Assembly (NCBI GenBank): GCA_008360955.1
Contig: LUCM01001717.1
Span: 224,525 to 288,524, forward strand
Source of the DNA: Fasciolopsis buskii
Taxonomy: Eukaryota; Platyhelminthes; Trematoda; Plagiorchiida; Fasciolidae
Direction: 5' to 3'
Length of the DNA stretch: 64,000 nt
Each line of letters starts with the position of its first letter. Position 1 is the stretch's first letter. The translations under genes were made by a program, and so were the position numbers. Below, piece after piece: positions 1 to 13,711 of the stretch. The notes under the pieces are model-generated. The model made no database searches and had not been told where the DNA came from. It saw only the letters and a list, made by a program, of their open reading frames with translations.

Positions 1-2535
1 AATAACACTGATTTGGTTGAGTTCAAATGGAAAATACATGTAGCTGAAAAAAACAATATATCAATTATCTTTTGCTTTGGTTATCCTCAATGCCATGTCT
101 CACTAAATTTATCATTTTTTATAGCCATCAAATCACACGAATTATTTCGAAAATGATTAGAAGTTGTCCCGGTCTGACAAATGCCGTTTCGAAGGGCTTT
201 TGTTCTAATCCCGTTACTATGGAAAATGAATCAAGAAGAGATGTTTTAACTCTCAGAAAATGTGTGACAAAGGTGGTCCATGGTTTATCCATTTTTAATT
301 GCGATAGATGTGTTTGAAATATGCTTTTTGTGAAAACATGTGAACGATCTCCACGGTTGCCTGTTGGATAAATTTACTGATTACGAGTCAGGTAATTTCC
401 TGGTCACTAATCACGGTCTATTTTTTTCACCGAAGTATTTGTCAATCATTGTTTAACTTTACATTGTCTAGCAAACCAGTAGCTGGGCGTGTAACATTAG
501 AATTTATTGAACTATGTTTACAATTAAAATTAGACAGCAAAAATTTATGGAATGGAAACGGCCTTGTGAGAACGTTGGTGTTAATTCGACTATTTGATTA
601 CTGTGAGGGACCTTTTTAAATGCAGATTTGTTATTGAACCTTCTTTGACGAAATGTCATATATTTTAATTGAAAAGTTGGTCCAATGCAAACACTCCTGA
701 TCCCCGTATGTCCCTACATTTCTAGGAGTAAAAATGACCTACGGGATGATGCACTGTTTTTCTCGATGAAATGTATAATACCTTCAGTTCTGATACATGA
801 AGACGCTCAAGATAATTGATGAACTCCATTTCAATTGACCAGGCAGTTTTACATACTTAAACGACAAACAAAAAAATGTTTGCATGTGAAATTCGGGTGA
901 GAAATCAGTCATTATTCCGGACCAAAATAACACTTCACGCCAACGTGTTAGCCACAGTAGTTTTCGAAGACAAACTACTCGTGTGCTGTTCTTGCGCGTT
1001 CAAGTTCAGAATACTTTTACGTGTGCCCGATAGTGCAAACTCGATTTTGCTCCTCGTACCTGCAATCCGATGCGTGTGACGATAACACAGAATAATTAGT
1101 GCACGTCCAACTGTCTCCATTGGGCCCCCAGGGACGAGTAAATTGGCACGCCAATGGTCAGCTGAGTAGAACAACCTCTGAGTGCAACCTGTAAAGCTAC
1201 TTATTTGGCCAAATGACAGATGGAATACAGAGATTTGACACCAGCACACACAGGGAAACACACACACATGCACAGAGAGGGAGAGAGAGAAACCGACCTT
1301 TTTGTGCGCTGTTTGAAATCTATCGCGAACTACTTGTTTTCAAACGAAAAAACAGAAGCTATCCACATCATCCGGTCATGGAGTAACAATCAGTCAGCGA
1401 CATCGTTGACCAAGTTCTCGGAGCAAAACATGTTTCAGTCTGTTCGTTAATGCAAAATAACTCCGAAAATTCATACCCCTTCCCTCCCTTCCTGAAGAAA
1501 GAAACGAAATTTCTTTTTCATTTCCTACCGATTTAAATTTACAGTTCACTTGCCAGTGCTGCGGATGTGGTAGTTTTTCGAGAAGTCTCTCCAACTAATT
1601 GACTTAATGAGCTCTAAGCGGGAAGAGTTCCGAGAAACGAAATTCATTAGAAATGACTTTATCGATAGTCAAACTATTGCAAGCTATCTTGCTGAAAATT
1701 GCTGATCATCTTGTGATATTGGCATGGCTGTGTCTACTATCTCTGCACAGTCTTTGGTAGGTCTAGCGAAATAGCATGTCCGCAACCGCTGGTATTTTAC
1801 TAAAAGTGGTAGCTCATATCACATCCAATGGAAAAGGGTGCTTTGATTCGGTAAAAAATGATTTATATTGGTTAACTGAATAACAGAATCACGTGCTATG
1901 TCGGCTGCCCAACCTGTTACCTGGGAGTTATCGAATAGCGAAGTAAAATTTTAATTGAAGGAATTCGTGTGCCGAATATTCTCGAGAGAAAAAACGCAAT
2001 GTTCCTCGTTACTCTCGGACATTTTCACAATCAATGAGAGCATGACTACGCTACTGGCGCCCGATAAACGTAAGCAATGTAGCTTCGTTGTTCAAAGGAT
2101 TGGTTCTGCGTACGAATGAAAAATTTTATCATGACACTAGTGTAACGGCTTGAAAGACACTTGCAAATTTCTCATCGTGCTAACATTCCACAGTATAGAC
2201 CCACCTGATTGTTGAGGTTTCCTCTTGGTTGCCAAGACGCACACAGTCGCAATAAGCCCTCTAAGGGACGGCTTCGAAAAATGGTGTTAGGCACCAGCTG
2301 GGTGGATGGCTTTTCAAAGATCATGATCACCAGGTCTGTCGTCTCGTTCTTGACAATTTACGCATCAATTAAGCTGAGGCACTGATGATGTTTGCCCTGC
2401 TAAGGAGTGACATCAATGCGACTTGAACACCAAACGCAGCGATCAAAATCCTTTGACAACAGGCTTTCAATCACGACACGCAATGACCAAATCACTTTTT
2501 CTAATCAAGAAACCACTGTAAATCTGTTTTACCTT
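1..2535. other. Non-coding, nothing recognised
   Basis: Only short ORFs with random-like composition. A CA/GA-rich patch lies at about 1245-1290. Confidence 0.6.
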
Positions 2536-2635
2536 TTCTAGGAATCGTCACCTGCCCCCGAACTGGGACGTCAACCAACTATCTGTTAAATGTCACCTTT
2601 AACGCGGTTTCTCAATGATCACTGTAGCAGGGCGC
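2536..2635 (-). mobile_element. Very diverged SINE family A-like head
   Basis: GCCCCCGAACTGGGACGTC on the plus strand matches the reversed B-box region of the family A head, with partial similarity up to 2635. Only the head is recognisable. Confidence 0.4.
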
Positions 2636-3150
2636 CAAAACGTTCCTTTCTGGTTTTTGCTGTCAGTGCACGACTGGATTGCAGGTCCCGGCTTTGTAAA
2701 CTTAGGTCGATGGAATCAATCATCTATTGGATAAAACTGACTCCTCGAGGTTGGAGCTTTTTCCTGGATAAGTCAATTCACGAGTATGATGTCATCGGTT
2801 CCGAATATTTTCTTTCCCCGCCTCAAAAGTTTGTGCGAAAGTTGGAGGACAGAGTTGCAAAAAAGTGGACAAAATTGTTGTATAAATCGACTAATTTAAG
2901 CTCAGCCTTAGTTGTTTATTCCTTGTTCAGAAATTCATGACATAAGATCGAGTTGTGCTAAGATTATATAGTGGACGTTTTTGATGCCGAACCTACTGAC
3001 TGACATTTCACTTGATTTCTAGTCGATTCCAATCTCACATTTCCAAAACGGTCATTGTGTACGTGTAAGAGACGATGTCTGTTGTTTTCGGTCAAGACTC
3101 AGAGAGCAGTCAATGTAATTTATTCGTTTTCAGACATTGTCTAATCACAG

Positions 3151-3468
3151 TTGCACAACTTTCGTAAGTCACAGCAGACTGGTAGTTTGCACCATCTGAG
3201 CAGCGGGTTCCGAGATTTGTATGAAAGAGATCAAACTCGTGATAAACCGGTTCACGTCGCTGCCGGAGGAGATGATTCGAGCCAATGTTTGTCATCTCTG
3301 AAACATACGTGGAGGAAGTTTCAGCAGACCAGTCGGGTAGCAGTTAGGAATAAATTAGATGCAGCTGAAAGTGTCCAATGGTCAGAAGCAAAAAATACCT
3401 ACTTTTCACAAACTAGTCAACATGCTTGTATACAAGCCAAAAAATCCGGGTTCATGGACATTTAAAAG
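3151..3468 (+). CDS. Unassigned coding-like ORF, possible terminal exon
   Basis: After an acceptor-like CTAATCACAG ending at 3150 the frame is open for 104 codons to TAA. The product is Ser/Gln/Lys-rich (FRDLYERDQTRDKP, LDAAESVQWSEAKNTYF), with a composition more like a soluble protein than random translation. No family is recognised and no upstream exon is assigned. ORFs of this length are expected by chance in a window this size, so it is only a candidate for a 3' exon of another gene. Confidence 0.22.
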
Positions 3469-3702
3469 TACCGGAAAACGAGGCATTGGAAATATATCAT
3501 TCTATCCATTTTTATTATAAGCCGATACAATTGCAGTAAATTACCAATCAGGTGGTCGAACGCTCAACTGCTCATTAGTGGAGTTCCCTTCTACGTCTCC
3601 GGCCGCCCGTGACCAAGTAAACCAACAGGAAATAGGCACCGGATTTTGGGACCGAATAACGTAAGGAGTGAACTAAAAAATCAATGTACCATGAATTGGT
3701 TT

Positions 3703-3862
3703 TAATTGTGAATGATATAATGTTCAATAACACAGAGATTTGGTAGATATAATGTGCCAACCTTTCGACTACCGTGGGTAATCTTTCTCAAGGCAAGTTT
3801 TCTTTTAATTGTAAAACTTGCCTTGAGAACGACTACCAACAACATTATATCATTCACAATTA
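3703..3862. repeat. Nested fold-back element (MITE-like)
   Basis: Two nested perfect inverted repeats share one centre: outer arms of 22 bp (3703-3724 and 3841-3862) and inner arms of 16 bp (3786-3801 and 3813-3828, TCTCAAGGCAAGTTTT and its complement). The left half between the arms holds about 60 bp with only partial counterpart on the right. Confidence 0.75.
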
Positions 3863-3869
3863 GGTACAG

Positions 3870-6800
3870 GATAATTGTTTGAATCCTATCTGGCTAATTA
3901 ACTTAATGGCTAACACATTCAGTCGACAATTAATCTTTCTGAGCTCACGTCTCTATACGGTCTCGGAGAATATACATTGTCGATAACTTTTATCTAGGCT
4001 GAAATAGTTGCCCGGTGGTTCCATGCTATTCGATGACCGGAGAATAAGATATTCCGGCTTATCAGCTACCCAGACGAATTCCACATTCTTTTGAGATCAA
4101 ATTCAAGCAGTTTGATGCGATTGTGATTTTTGCAGAACCTCGTTAGTGCAACAGTTGGGAAACAAAAACGAGGCGTAGTTTAGGAATGATTAGTTTTATC
4201 CTGTATGATTATTCTTCACGGTCCTATTAGCAACCGGGCAGCGAGACTTGTTCCCATAAGACAAACCAATCATCTCTCCCTCTATCTGGACTATCCCGTC
4301 TGAATACACCATAGCTATTAACCAACCGCTTTGCACATCCATACTAGAGCATTGCAGACACAAATATATTATTCGACAAAATAAAAACTGACCCGTAAAA
4401 ACAAGAATACCAATCTAATCACAATCTATTTATAATTTATTAAGCATAACTCAATTTTTATCGTCTTGATGTTTGCAGAACTTTCGAACTAACTTTTTTC
4501 CAATATGAATTTGAACATCGGATGCAGCAGAGTTAAGTTGTGCAATTTTGGTTCAATCTGATTTGTTATTACCTAACCAGATACACACTGGAGGTTACGT
4601 AATTAAAACCTTTACGATAAATTAATCTGTGTAGAAAATGGGCGTTGTTCATTTATTTGACATTGTTTTGGTAGGGTTGCATCAAAATCGCATTTATCAC
4701 CGATACTTTTGCTTGTGTGTTGTAAAGACATTGTGCAATCTGTCGTGTACAATTGATCGGATGCGACTAACTCAATATAGTCATAAACTGTACAACCTAC
4801 TCCTTCTGGGTTGTCTGCTTTCCCTTAAAGTTATTCATGAGTAATGATCCACAACCATGGTTCATTAAATCGATAGCAAAATATTTTATAAACGAAAAAA
4901 ATACAAACATTGGGTTCGTTTGACAATGGAACAGGGGAATGTTAAAGCACAATTTCATAATTTTTTTGTCAAAAATGAGGCCGCTTTTTAATTATGAGCA
5001 TTGGGGTTCAGAAGGAACAATTGTTTCTGTGAGAATACCATATCCGGTGACCAGTATGACCTTGTCCCGAGGACAATAACTGGTCATACGTTCGATTGCA
5101 CATTCATTCTCCACACATCAAGTGTCTGATATCACCAATAGTTATGCGAAACTACCTCGTCCCTCTGCGGCAGCCTGTCCTTTCTATTGTTTAGGCAAGG
5201 ATTCAAAGGTTCACACCATCTCACCTATTCAAATACCGTTTTTTCAGCCATTCATAAAATACAATAAATTATTTGGCGACACTTTACTGTGTCAAAAAAG
5301 ACAATTTGATGATTTAATGAATCCCCACAGACTGAATGAAATAACCCTGGGGAATCAATTAAAAAACCTAACCATAAGGAAATTAAAAATCTTTCTAAAC
5401 TTCTATTTCGCCTTTTTCCACTCAAGGCAGTCGCATTAAGCGAGATCGATGAAGTGCAATCGAAAGTAGGTTCTTTTTTAAAATGAACGTCAGCTTTGGT
5501 GACAATTTAGACATGATTCAATTGATAGCCATCTACGGGTCTGAGCGTAGTTCTAGCCAAACACGTAGTGCTTGAATCACATTCAGACATTGTTCATCTT
5601 CAAATTACGTCCAATTTTGTCGACATCAGTTTGACAGCAAGGATAATTCCATAAGATTTTCATATCTGCATACGACATTTTCAAACTGTAAATCTGATCT
5701 GTAAAACTTCCGTTACATTATTTCTATCTCGCAGAAAAATAGTCTTCCAGTTTCGATCGAAATAGAAGAGGAGAAACTGTGTAGGGGCCAGTGCATGCCA
5801 GCGCAGCACTATTGATGCACAAACTGTGAAAAGCAACCTGGACTGATCAGTACCAGAATGGTGGATAGTATGACTTATAATAATTATGTTGAAATTTGGT
5901 ATCTCTGCAGACAAAATCTCATCGCTGCGAGGTGCTAATGCGCAGGATTTGAACCTGTCAGATCGTCTGGCGGTTAAGACCATTAAAACTACCACACCCA
6001 GTGTTTCATTCACGTAGCAGGTACCATGGCGAGTGATTGTCGTTGCGTCTTGACGAACGTGCAGTAGCTGATGTGTGATAAAAGTTTGATTGGGGCATAC
6101 AATACAAATTGGGTCGATCGTATCGATTGCCAGCCACGGTTGAATGACGTTGCAGAACCAGGCGAAAGTAGAAATTGAACTCGGTCACCCAACCAATTTC
6201 AGGGCGTCACCAGTAACATTTTTCCACCCAATCTGTTATGAATTGTTTCGTTTTGAGTCATTCGGTCGCTATTTTAGTTTTGCAAGTTGATAAAAGATGA
6301 AAATTTTCCCCTATGGACACTAGCTGCAGATGAATTGGGGCAATGACGGCCAAAACCTAATTGTTTGTACCTCCCACCGTCTTCTATGTCTTCTCTGTGG
6401 TCAAACTCGAATAGTCTGGCATTGAAATGCTATCTGTTCCCCGGAGTTGCAGGTATGTGTACATGTGCAGTAATCACCACATGAATGTCTAATTACACTT
6501 TAGACACTCTCAGCAGCTGCATGTGGACTTGCTCCAATTTAAGGATGGAAAATATATTTTGGATTCAATGTTCTCGTGTTTAACGTAACCGACTCTGGTG
6601 TGGACAAGTCCTAGGGGAGTATTTTGTTTACGAATAGTCCTGTGTCCAAATCAGGCAAGATTAATAAAAAAAAACAATCCACGAAAGACCTATCCCATCA
6701 GGCCAGACTGTCCATTAACTCAGTGGAATGAGTTACAACATGCATCTATTACTTTGCGAGGCCCATCTTTTCCATTTGTCCTCCTGGTTGCATCGAACCT

Positions 6801-8639
6801 GATTCCGATTTTGTACGAAACCCGAAACAATTCCGCAAAGATTTAGGGAGCTGAATTTCTATTTGACAATGGCATCAATTAGATGTTTAAACATAAGATC
6901 ATAAGATCTAATCACAAGTCAGGTGAAAGAGGTGCTCTCATATGTAAGTCTGATTCGAGACAATTAATCTTAACGCATGAAGCCAGTTGTGACTAAAAAC
7001 TAATTATTCTTCGGAATCTTTACTCTGGGTTAATCACAACCCTATCAGTCTCCACAACTCGAGTTTTTATCACTACTGACGAGTGGATTCTTTTGTTGAT
7101 CATTCAACCATGGACTCTCTGAAATCTGGTCCAAGTTTATACTCTGCTCTTTGCAGAATGGGTCGCAACAGTTTAGAGGAACCTTCCAGCTGAGAGTGGT
7201 AGAGAACAGATTTTCGCGTCAGTCCTGATGGCAAATGTTTTTTAATTGACTTTGTAGTTCTAAGCCCAATCAATCAATTTTTTGTCAGCGTTCTCTCTGT
7301 CTGTCAAAACTTGGCATTTGTATCAATCAGGAAACAACATTTCGAACAGCTATAGCATGTCAGATTTTCAGACAATTTATTCTCTCCGTGTGATCGAAGT
7401 GGCGCATCATGGAAATGATGTGGGCTGCAGTTTACAAGAATGCCCAATTATTTAGTAGGAGCAGCCCTCACTCCTTCGTTCAGTTATCTGCATTGGAGTA
7501 CAGACTATTAGTCTCCATCACCAACCCACGAGCACAACAGCAATGTGAATGCCTAGTTTGTGATCCCCTGCGGACTACTTCGGCGGTATTTCTGTTCACT
7601 TTTATCAAATAAGAGCACTACTAAATACATGAACCTAGGGTCAATTTTAAACAAGCGTATCACGATCATCGTGGTCACGTAAATAAGTTCAGCGGGAAGA
7701 CTCAATCAATACAGCAAAACCGATTTTACGAATAGGTCTGTGTTCCGGATACACTCACCGCTGAAGCTTGCCGAATACGTTAGAAATATAACTAGTGTTT
7801 TACATCCACCAAATTTGACTAGGTCACGGATCTGGGGATGAACTAAAGCAAACCGAACAGGTTAAACGAACTTTTTATGCGAACTGGTTCCCCAAATACG
7901 TTTTTCCTTTGCAACACGGTACGACATTGCCTCCCTATCTGCCACGGAGATCTTTATGGTCACAGACCGTGGATTAGAAACCGCTCAAATGCAGCGTGAC
8001 TGACAATATTTTATGAGAAACAAACACTTGACAATTAATTCACTGAAGTTTTCTGTCCCATACTCTTCAGTAGCAAAGCTAGTGTCTGAGTTACGTCACT
8101 GCCGTTCGTTCGCTTTTGGTAAGAAAACACAGAAAAACACAGGAACCAGCTTTCAGGAGAATTTATCATTTACCTAGCACTGAAACTGCACGTTTAGTCC
8201 TTTCGCGATTTCATGTTTTCCCTTTGCCAATCACATATTTTCAGTCTGATCAAAAAGATGGCTTTGATATCAAATCCGATCGCTCCAGGCAATCGTAGTG
8301 GAAGATTTAGTGTGATTTTCCCAGTAGTTTGTCATTTTCTACACACGGTCAACCGGTCATCGTAAACCGTGGAAGCACTCAATAGCTTCTTCTGCCTGGG
8401 ATATAAACCCGAGGCAGATGACTGTAAGTCGAGCTTCTCAGCAACCAGTGGCAGGTTGGATGTTGACGCAACATAGTGAGCCATCACGAAAATCATGTTA
8501 AATCTATTAATATTGCTGGTTTGTTTGTGATGAATTCACGTCCTATGGAAAAGCTTTCCCTACTTTCCGGTGGGCAAAAGCTTGCAAAATCCAGTGACGC
8601 GTATTAATGCAACATTATCCATCGCTGGTATTCGATAAA
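3870..8639. other. Mostly featureless non-coding DNA
   Basis: Apart from the tRNA-like head at 5870-6003 I see only AT-rich sequence and short ORFs. A weak reversed tRNA-like block lies near 8395-8440 (GGGATATAAACCCGAGGC). Confidence 0.5.
5870..6003 (-). mobile_element. tRNA-like SINE head (family E)
   Basis: Minus-strand B box CAGGTTCAAATCCTG at 5943-5957 with an upstream TGGTAGTTTTAATGG A-box-like segment. Body limits are uncertain. Confidence 0.45.
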
Positions 8640-8820
8640 CTGATAACGACCGGTCCGCTTAACCTAATGGCTAAGAAGTTCTACTCACAACTGTTCTGCC
8701 CGAGTTCGTGTCCCGATTCGGGGTTGGCGGATATGCATTACTACTCGCTCCCAACTAGGGTGAATCACCTGTACAATATTTCCAAAGTGTTCCCATGGCT
8801 GGTGGGATGGCAACACTGAA
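8640..8820 (+). mobile_element. Old SINE family A fragment
   Basis: Plus-oriented tRNA-like head: A box region TAACCTAATGGC, anticodon-loop CTCACAA kept, B box GAGTTCGTGTCCC, then GATATGCATTACTACT resembling the start of the family body. The rest is heavily mutated. Confidence 0.6.
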
Positions 8821-9654
8821 TGAAGCAACAAATGTTTGTGGGTATGTAAAAGAATATCTGACGTATTCGTGCTGATGCATAAATCACTAAAGGTGATCAA
8901 CTACAAATAAGCATTTTGATAACTGTGGCCTCCTCATTCCCTTTAAATCGGGACAACAGGTTACAGGTGCGCAGAATCCAGAGGCATATGTTTTGTAAGT
9001 GAATGTTACTATCGAGAAGACTCGAGAGATTTCAAATCATCAAATCGGCTAGGTTAGTGTTACCGATTCGATCCTAGTTATCGACAAGGAATTTCACGTA
9101 GTACAAAAGTGAATACCTTTCTTGTCACCTATGAAGTTCTGCTGCCGTATGACCAGAAATCTTAGCTATTCACACTGGTACGCAAAAATTGGTCTACAGG
9201 TTTTATCAAGCAAAAGAACGGATGACAGTTTAACACGGATTATTAAGATAATACAAAATTACTTCGGGATTCTTAACGTTTAAGCAGTTTGAGCTAGATT
9301 TTTGGTAAATGACATCCAAAAGTGGATGTTCCCTAAGGGATGTTGCTTCTGTTTCTGTCTTCCATATGTTATCTGAGTGATAGCTAAAGTGCTTTTCGCT
9401 CATTAGGGCATGTCGGTGTTTTTCTCGTGTGGCGCATTGACAGTACAAAATGATTTTCAAGCCCTAAAATATTTACTTTTCCAATGACACACTCGATAGA
9501 TTTTCTCTGGTTCTCATGTTTACTCAAACTAAATTACATAAAAATTCAGATCGGCATAGAAAAATTCGGATTCCATCGTATGTTCTGTGCCGAACGGAAA
9601 AAATCGTGAAAACGAAAAATAGCAGTCTTTGCTCACTAGAATCTCATATGAATC

Positions 9655-9850
9655 GTTAGGAGTGTGAATGGATGATAAGTCCATTTAAGACTCACATGGT
9701 GATTCGTCGAAGGATTTTCGTCGGTCAGGCAAGGCTAACTTTGAGAAAGAGAACAGAATACCCGAAAGTATTGGTTTTTCTTCTAATACCTGAAGAGCAC
9801 AAATAACCGCGAAGCCGGTCGTGCTCTTCTGGGGAAATTTTGTTCATCCA
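9655..9850 (+). repeat. Dispersed repeat G, copy 1
   Basis: Starts GTTAGGAGTGTGAATGG and ends with CGCGAAGCCGGTCGTGCTC plus TTCTGGGGAAATTTT. Both ends recur in the same order at 51738-52262. The end includes a GAAGAGCAC...GTGCTCTTC hairpin. Confidence 0.55.
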
Positions 9851-12800
9851 CCCATATGCGAATCATACTAATGAGAGGAAAAATAGTTATTACCTTTTGA
9901 GAAAAATCCTTTTGATTAGTGATCATATTTCATCGGAAACAGAATTGTTGATTAAACATAAAAAAATTTTATGCCAAACAAAGTCTTTACCAGGTCCCCA
10001 GTGCAGTTGTTCTGCTTGGATAAAACTATTTGCACCTAGTACAAGTAACCTTTTGGTTTCATACGCCCAAGCCGAAAAAATAATTTTTGCTTTGAAACGT
10101 TCTGACGGCCGGTGACTGTCTGTTCATTAGCGAACGCGTTAAGTTCCTAGCAGTGTTATGTGTTCCGGGTATGATTTTGACTTGGCTGAAAGGCCACCTC
10201 TGTAGACTAATGCTGAAATAAGTCTGAATTCTGCCGGGCAGCATTTCCCGATCCTGAAGCCTAATACAAAGTGGGAGGGGAAAGATTTAATCTGACCTAC
10301 GATCTGTCGACTGGAAATGAAATGATGTATGTATATCTACATATATATATGTGTGTGTTTATCAGTTTATCGTTTTAGCCCTGTTTCGATAATTCCTATG
10401 ACACCCATTGAGGGCCGCACCATGCGAAAATTTTACCAGGCAATGAGCAGAACAAAACCAGCAATCTCCACATTTGAAAGTCAAGCTACGGATCACACAA
10501 CCACCAGCGGTTGGGTGGACTGAATGAAAACGTTTTCGAAATTCTTTTGATGGTCTTTTTATCTCAAAATTGCCTGAATATTTCCGTTCAATTTTGGTTT
10601 AAGCTGAAGATCGATTTGTGAAATTTCGCGTCCGGCTCCAGGGAGACGGGGGAACGTCACTTTTATACATTTATCATTCATTCACGGTTGAACATGAATC
10701 AGCTATCCGCTTTCCGGCTCAGCCCGGACATCATTTCTAGTTGTGATTCAAACTGCCCGCTTCTCGTGCCTCTACTTCGTTTTTTGTACCCTGAATGATG
10801 GAATTTCACAAGACTAAACACACTATATACACAAGTACAAAAAATTGCACAAACCCGTACTGAATGTGTATGGGTAGGTGTTCTGTCATTGGCCGATCCA
10901 ATCTAGATTTTGGAATGCGTGCAATGAGATGATCATCCAGTTAATGTACGAAGTGATAAAATATTTTAAAAAATGAAATATTTTCCGAGCTGAGACCAAA
11001 ATGTCATGACTGATAGTACGCACATTTCAAGGTCACTCAAGAACTGCTTATCATTAGGTTCTAAATGATAGTGAAGGAAACTCACAGTGTTCTACCCTTC
11101 CACCATACATCTCCAATTGACGAAATCTTTCAGCGATCGTTTAAAATACTCAAAAATTTCTATCTGCATATTAGTGGTGTGTGTTTTCTTCTTTCCCGTT
11201 TGACTAAAGCTTCCCTCGAATACCCCTCCATCCAAGAGGGACTAGCTTTGATGTTCGTGCGCTCGTGAATTTTTTAGAGAAACGTCAAGAGTTGGAATCT
11301 GCCTTCTTGCTTGGGGAATTTCTGCTGTCCGTCTAATAATCTTCAAAATGGATTAGCTTCGATGACCTCAGAGAGCGTTGACTGCTTTGAGCTAACTGTC
11401 GGTGATGCGTTTGTCGTAGTGATTCATGACATCCACTGCGTGACCACAGTGAAGCGTTAGTTTTGAGTGGAGTTTTTGACCTCAATTATCGTAGGGTTAA
11501 CATCTTGAAAGTTGAGAATGATTTCGGACCTGTTTGACATTATTATTCATACGACTGTGGTTCTTCACTTTTTGAGGACTAAAAGTGTCATAAATTTTAT
11601 TGAATCGACCAAACCCATTTCGTGGCAGTTTTGCCCTCGACTGTAAAATTTGCGACAAAGTTCTTCAAATTTTTCCGCCTGCACAAGGTAGGCATGGAGG
11701 AAATGAACGGAGCTTCCCTCATTTTGCAAGACTCGGCAGTTCCTATCGTTAACACTGACGAACTGTCCAGGGGGAACGACCCATTTCTGTCGATTGTGAA
11801 TTTGTGTAAGGCAGAATGCAACAGCGGAGAGAAAATTTGATAACCCTCTGGTCTCACTATCTGCAGTCACTATGGAGAATTGTACGTAAATCCACATAAA
11901 CTTGTACTAGGGAGAAAATAATTGCTGAGTAGACACGCGGAAAGCTCCTATTTCATCAGAGATGATTGCAGCAATAGAATTCAAGAACAGTGGTGTGAAT
12001 GAAAATTTTGCTTTAAAGCAGGCAGCAACGTGCAACCTTGCGACATGTCCGGGTGGTGTGGAATTTACATAGCACACAAATAGACTCATCGTGCATAATC
12101 CAGGCTGAACTCACAAGTATCTCACACGTGATAGGAGTCATCGGCTGCGGGTATGCACCGTACAAAGCCCATGAAGCTTGCGTTTGTCGTTATGCCTTTT
12201 CGACCCAACCGGGAAACAAAGGTACGGGATTAAAGCCGTACAGTTAAAGTTGAAAGTGTCCGTTTTCTCTTGTCACGTTTGACGTGAGTGCTAAAAAGAT
12301 TGGCCAGTCAACAACAGACACGCATAAGAGAAATGTTGCGAAAAATTCCTTCTTTGCTTTAAGATTTCATTTCCAAAGTACAGATTTTCATTAGATCCCG
12401 AAGAACCTGATGATCTGGACATATTTCTTATTGAATTGCATAACACTGCGCCTCGAGTTTCTGTTACTTATTGTCGGGATCTCACAACATTCTCTATCAC
12501 TTTCGTCAGCTTCCGGGGTCATCGTACTTTAGTTAGAAATATGAAATCAGGAAAGGGCCGTCCACATGTTCCGCATTTCCCCAAGGGTTCTATCCCATGA
12601 TAAATAAACATTCATATTCAAGTTCTTCGAATCAATTTTTTAAACATTTTATTCCAGTTGGGATGCAATTATTTAAACCAGACTGTTTAATACCTAACTC
12701 AAATGTTTTATTCTCCCTAGTAAAAAAACTGTCAGTCACGTGACGCGAAAACGTCCTGGTTATGTTCATCAGAAAGTGGTGAGAGAAATATTGAGCACTC

Positions 12801-13277
12801 GAAACGCAGCGCGATTTTGGCGGTAATTAACACTTTTGGGAACCAGTGTTGTAAATTATTCGATGAAACACCGGGTAAACAAGAATCCCAAATCGCTGTG
12901 ATGTAACTGTGCGGATTCTAACCCTTCCGTGCAAGGAGTCTCCATTTTAGGAACATATCATGGCATTCGAATCGCAGGATCATGCTATCCATTCTATCTA
13001 ACAACCAGAACTGAAGATACAGTACGCCAAAAATTAGTACGTGAATTCAATGAACCGCCGCTGGGTGTTTCAACAGTATCTGCCAATTACTGTCGGTGTA
13101 ATCGCTGCTGTCAGAGCCACTGTTGGTATCGTTGTTGTTATTATTATTTTAGTAGTTGTAGCAGCAGTTTTTCTTGCCTTTGCTCCAGTTGATGTTGTTC
13201 TTGCTTCTTCTGTATTTGTTGCAGGTGTTACTTTCGTCGTCGCTGTAGTAGTGGTAGCATCGTCTCTCTCATGATTG
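9851..13277. other. Non-coding with one coding-like ORF
   Basis: Contains a short TATA-rich dinucleotide patch (10338-10360) and the ORF at 11565-11897. The 13041-13274 ORFs are translated imperfect GTT-type repeats. Confidence 0.5.
11565..11897 (-). CDS. Unassigned coding-like ORF (110 codons)
   Basis: The minus-strand frame contains KWVVPPGQFVSVNDRNC and QAEKFEELCRKFYSRGQNC, spaced Cys and charged residues that suggest a former protein. The plus strand is also open over 72 codons here. No family is recognised. A mobile-element remnant is possible. Confidence 0.18.
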   Translation of the reverse strand: MWIYVQFSIVTADSETRGLSNFLSAVAFCLTQIHNRQKWVVPPGQFVSVNDRNCRVLQNEGSSVHFLHAYLVQAEKFEELCRKFYSRGQNCHEMGLVDSIKFMTLLVLKK

Positions 13278-13444
13278 GACTTTACTTTCTTTATTGATGA
13301 AAAAACAGTGTACATTATTTTCGGGAAAGTGGCAGCAGCCAGCAGAGGGCTATCAAGATGCTAGGTTGACTAGCGGTTGGAAGTTTCGAACCCGAGGCCT
13401 TCAGGACCAACTCATGCAGTCATATCTATTTGACCACCGCCGGT
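13278..13444 (-). mobile_element. SINE family B copy, reverse orientation
   Basis: Read on the minus strand: GCCGGCGGTGGTCAAATAG (A-box-like), CTCGGGTTCGAAACTTCC (B box GGTTCGAAACT), a CAG-rich body and an end with AATAAAGAAAGTAAAG. It shares the tail with the copy at 13712. Confidence 0.68.
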
Positions 13445-13517
13445 TGTAGTAGTAGTAGAAGTAGTAGTTACTGCTCCATTGTTATTCTTCTTGTTCCTGT
13501 CGTAGTTGTCAGTGTCA

Positions 13518-13579
<62 letters not shown>

Positions 13580-13580
13580 G
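13518..13580 (+). repeat. (TTG)n microsatellite
   Basis: About 20 units, one interrupted by ATG; preceded by short TAG units from 13445. It sits between the two inverted SINE B copies. Poly-Val reading frames over it are artefacts. Confidence 0.9.
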
Positions 13581-13711
13581 CTATTGGTGCTATTGTTCAG
13601 AAATTTAGGAAGACAGTGACAGCTGAGAAACTTTCACACTGGGATTTTACCCTGACACTACTCTAGAGAGGTATGTATTCACGCCAGAAGAGCAGCGTAT
13701 CGGTAATTTGT

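Noticed and set aside
13430..13666. Poly-valine ORF
   Set aside because: It is a translated TTG microsatellite.
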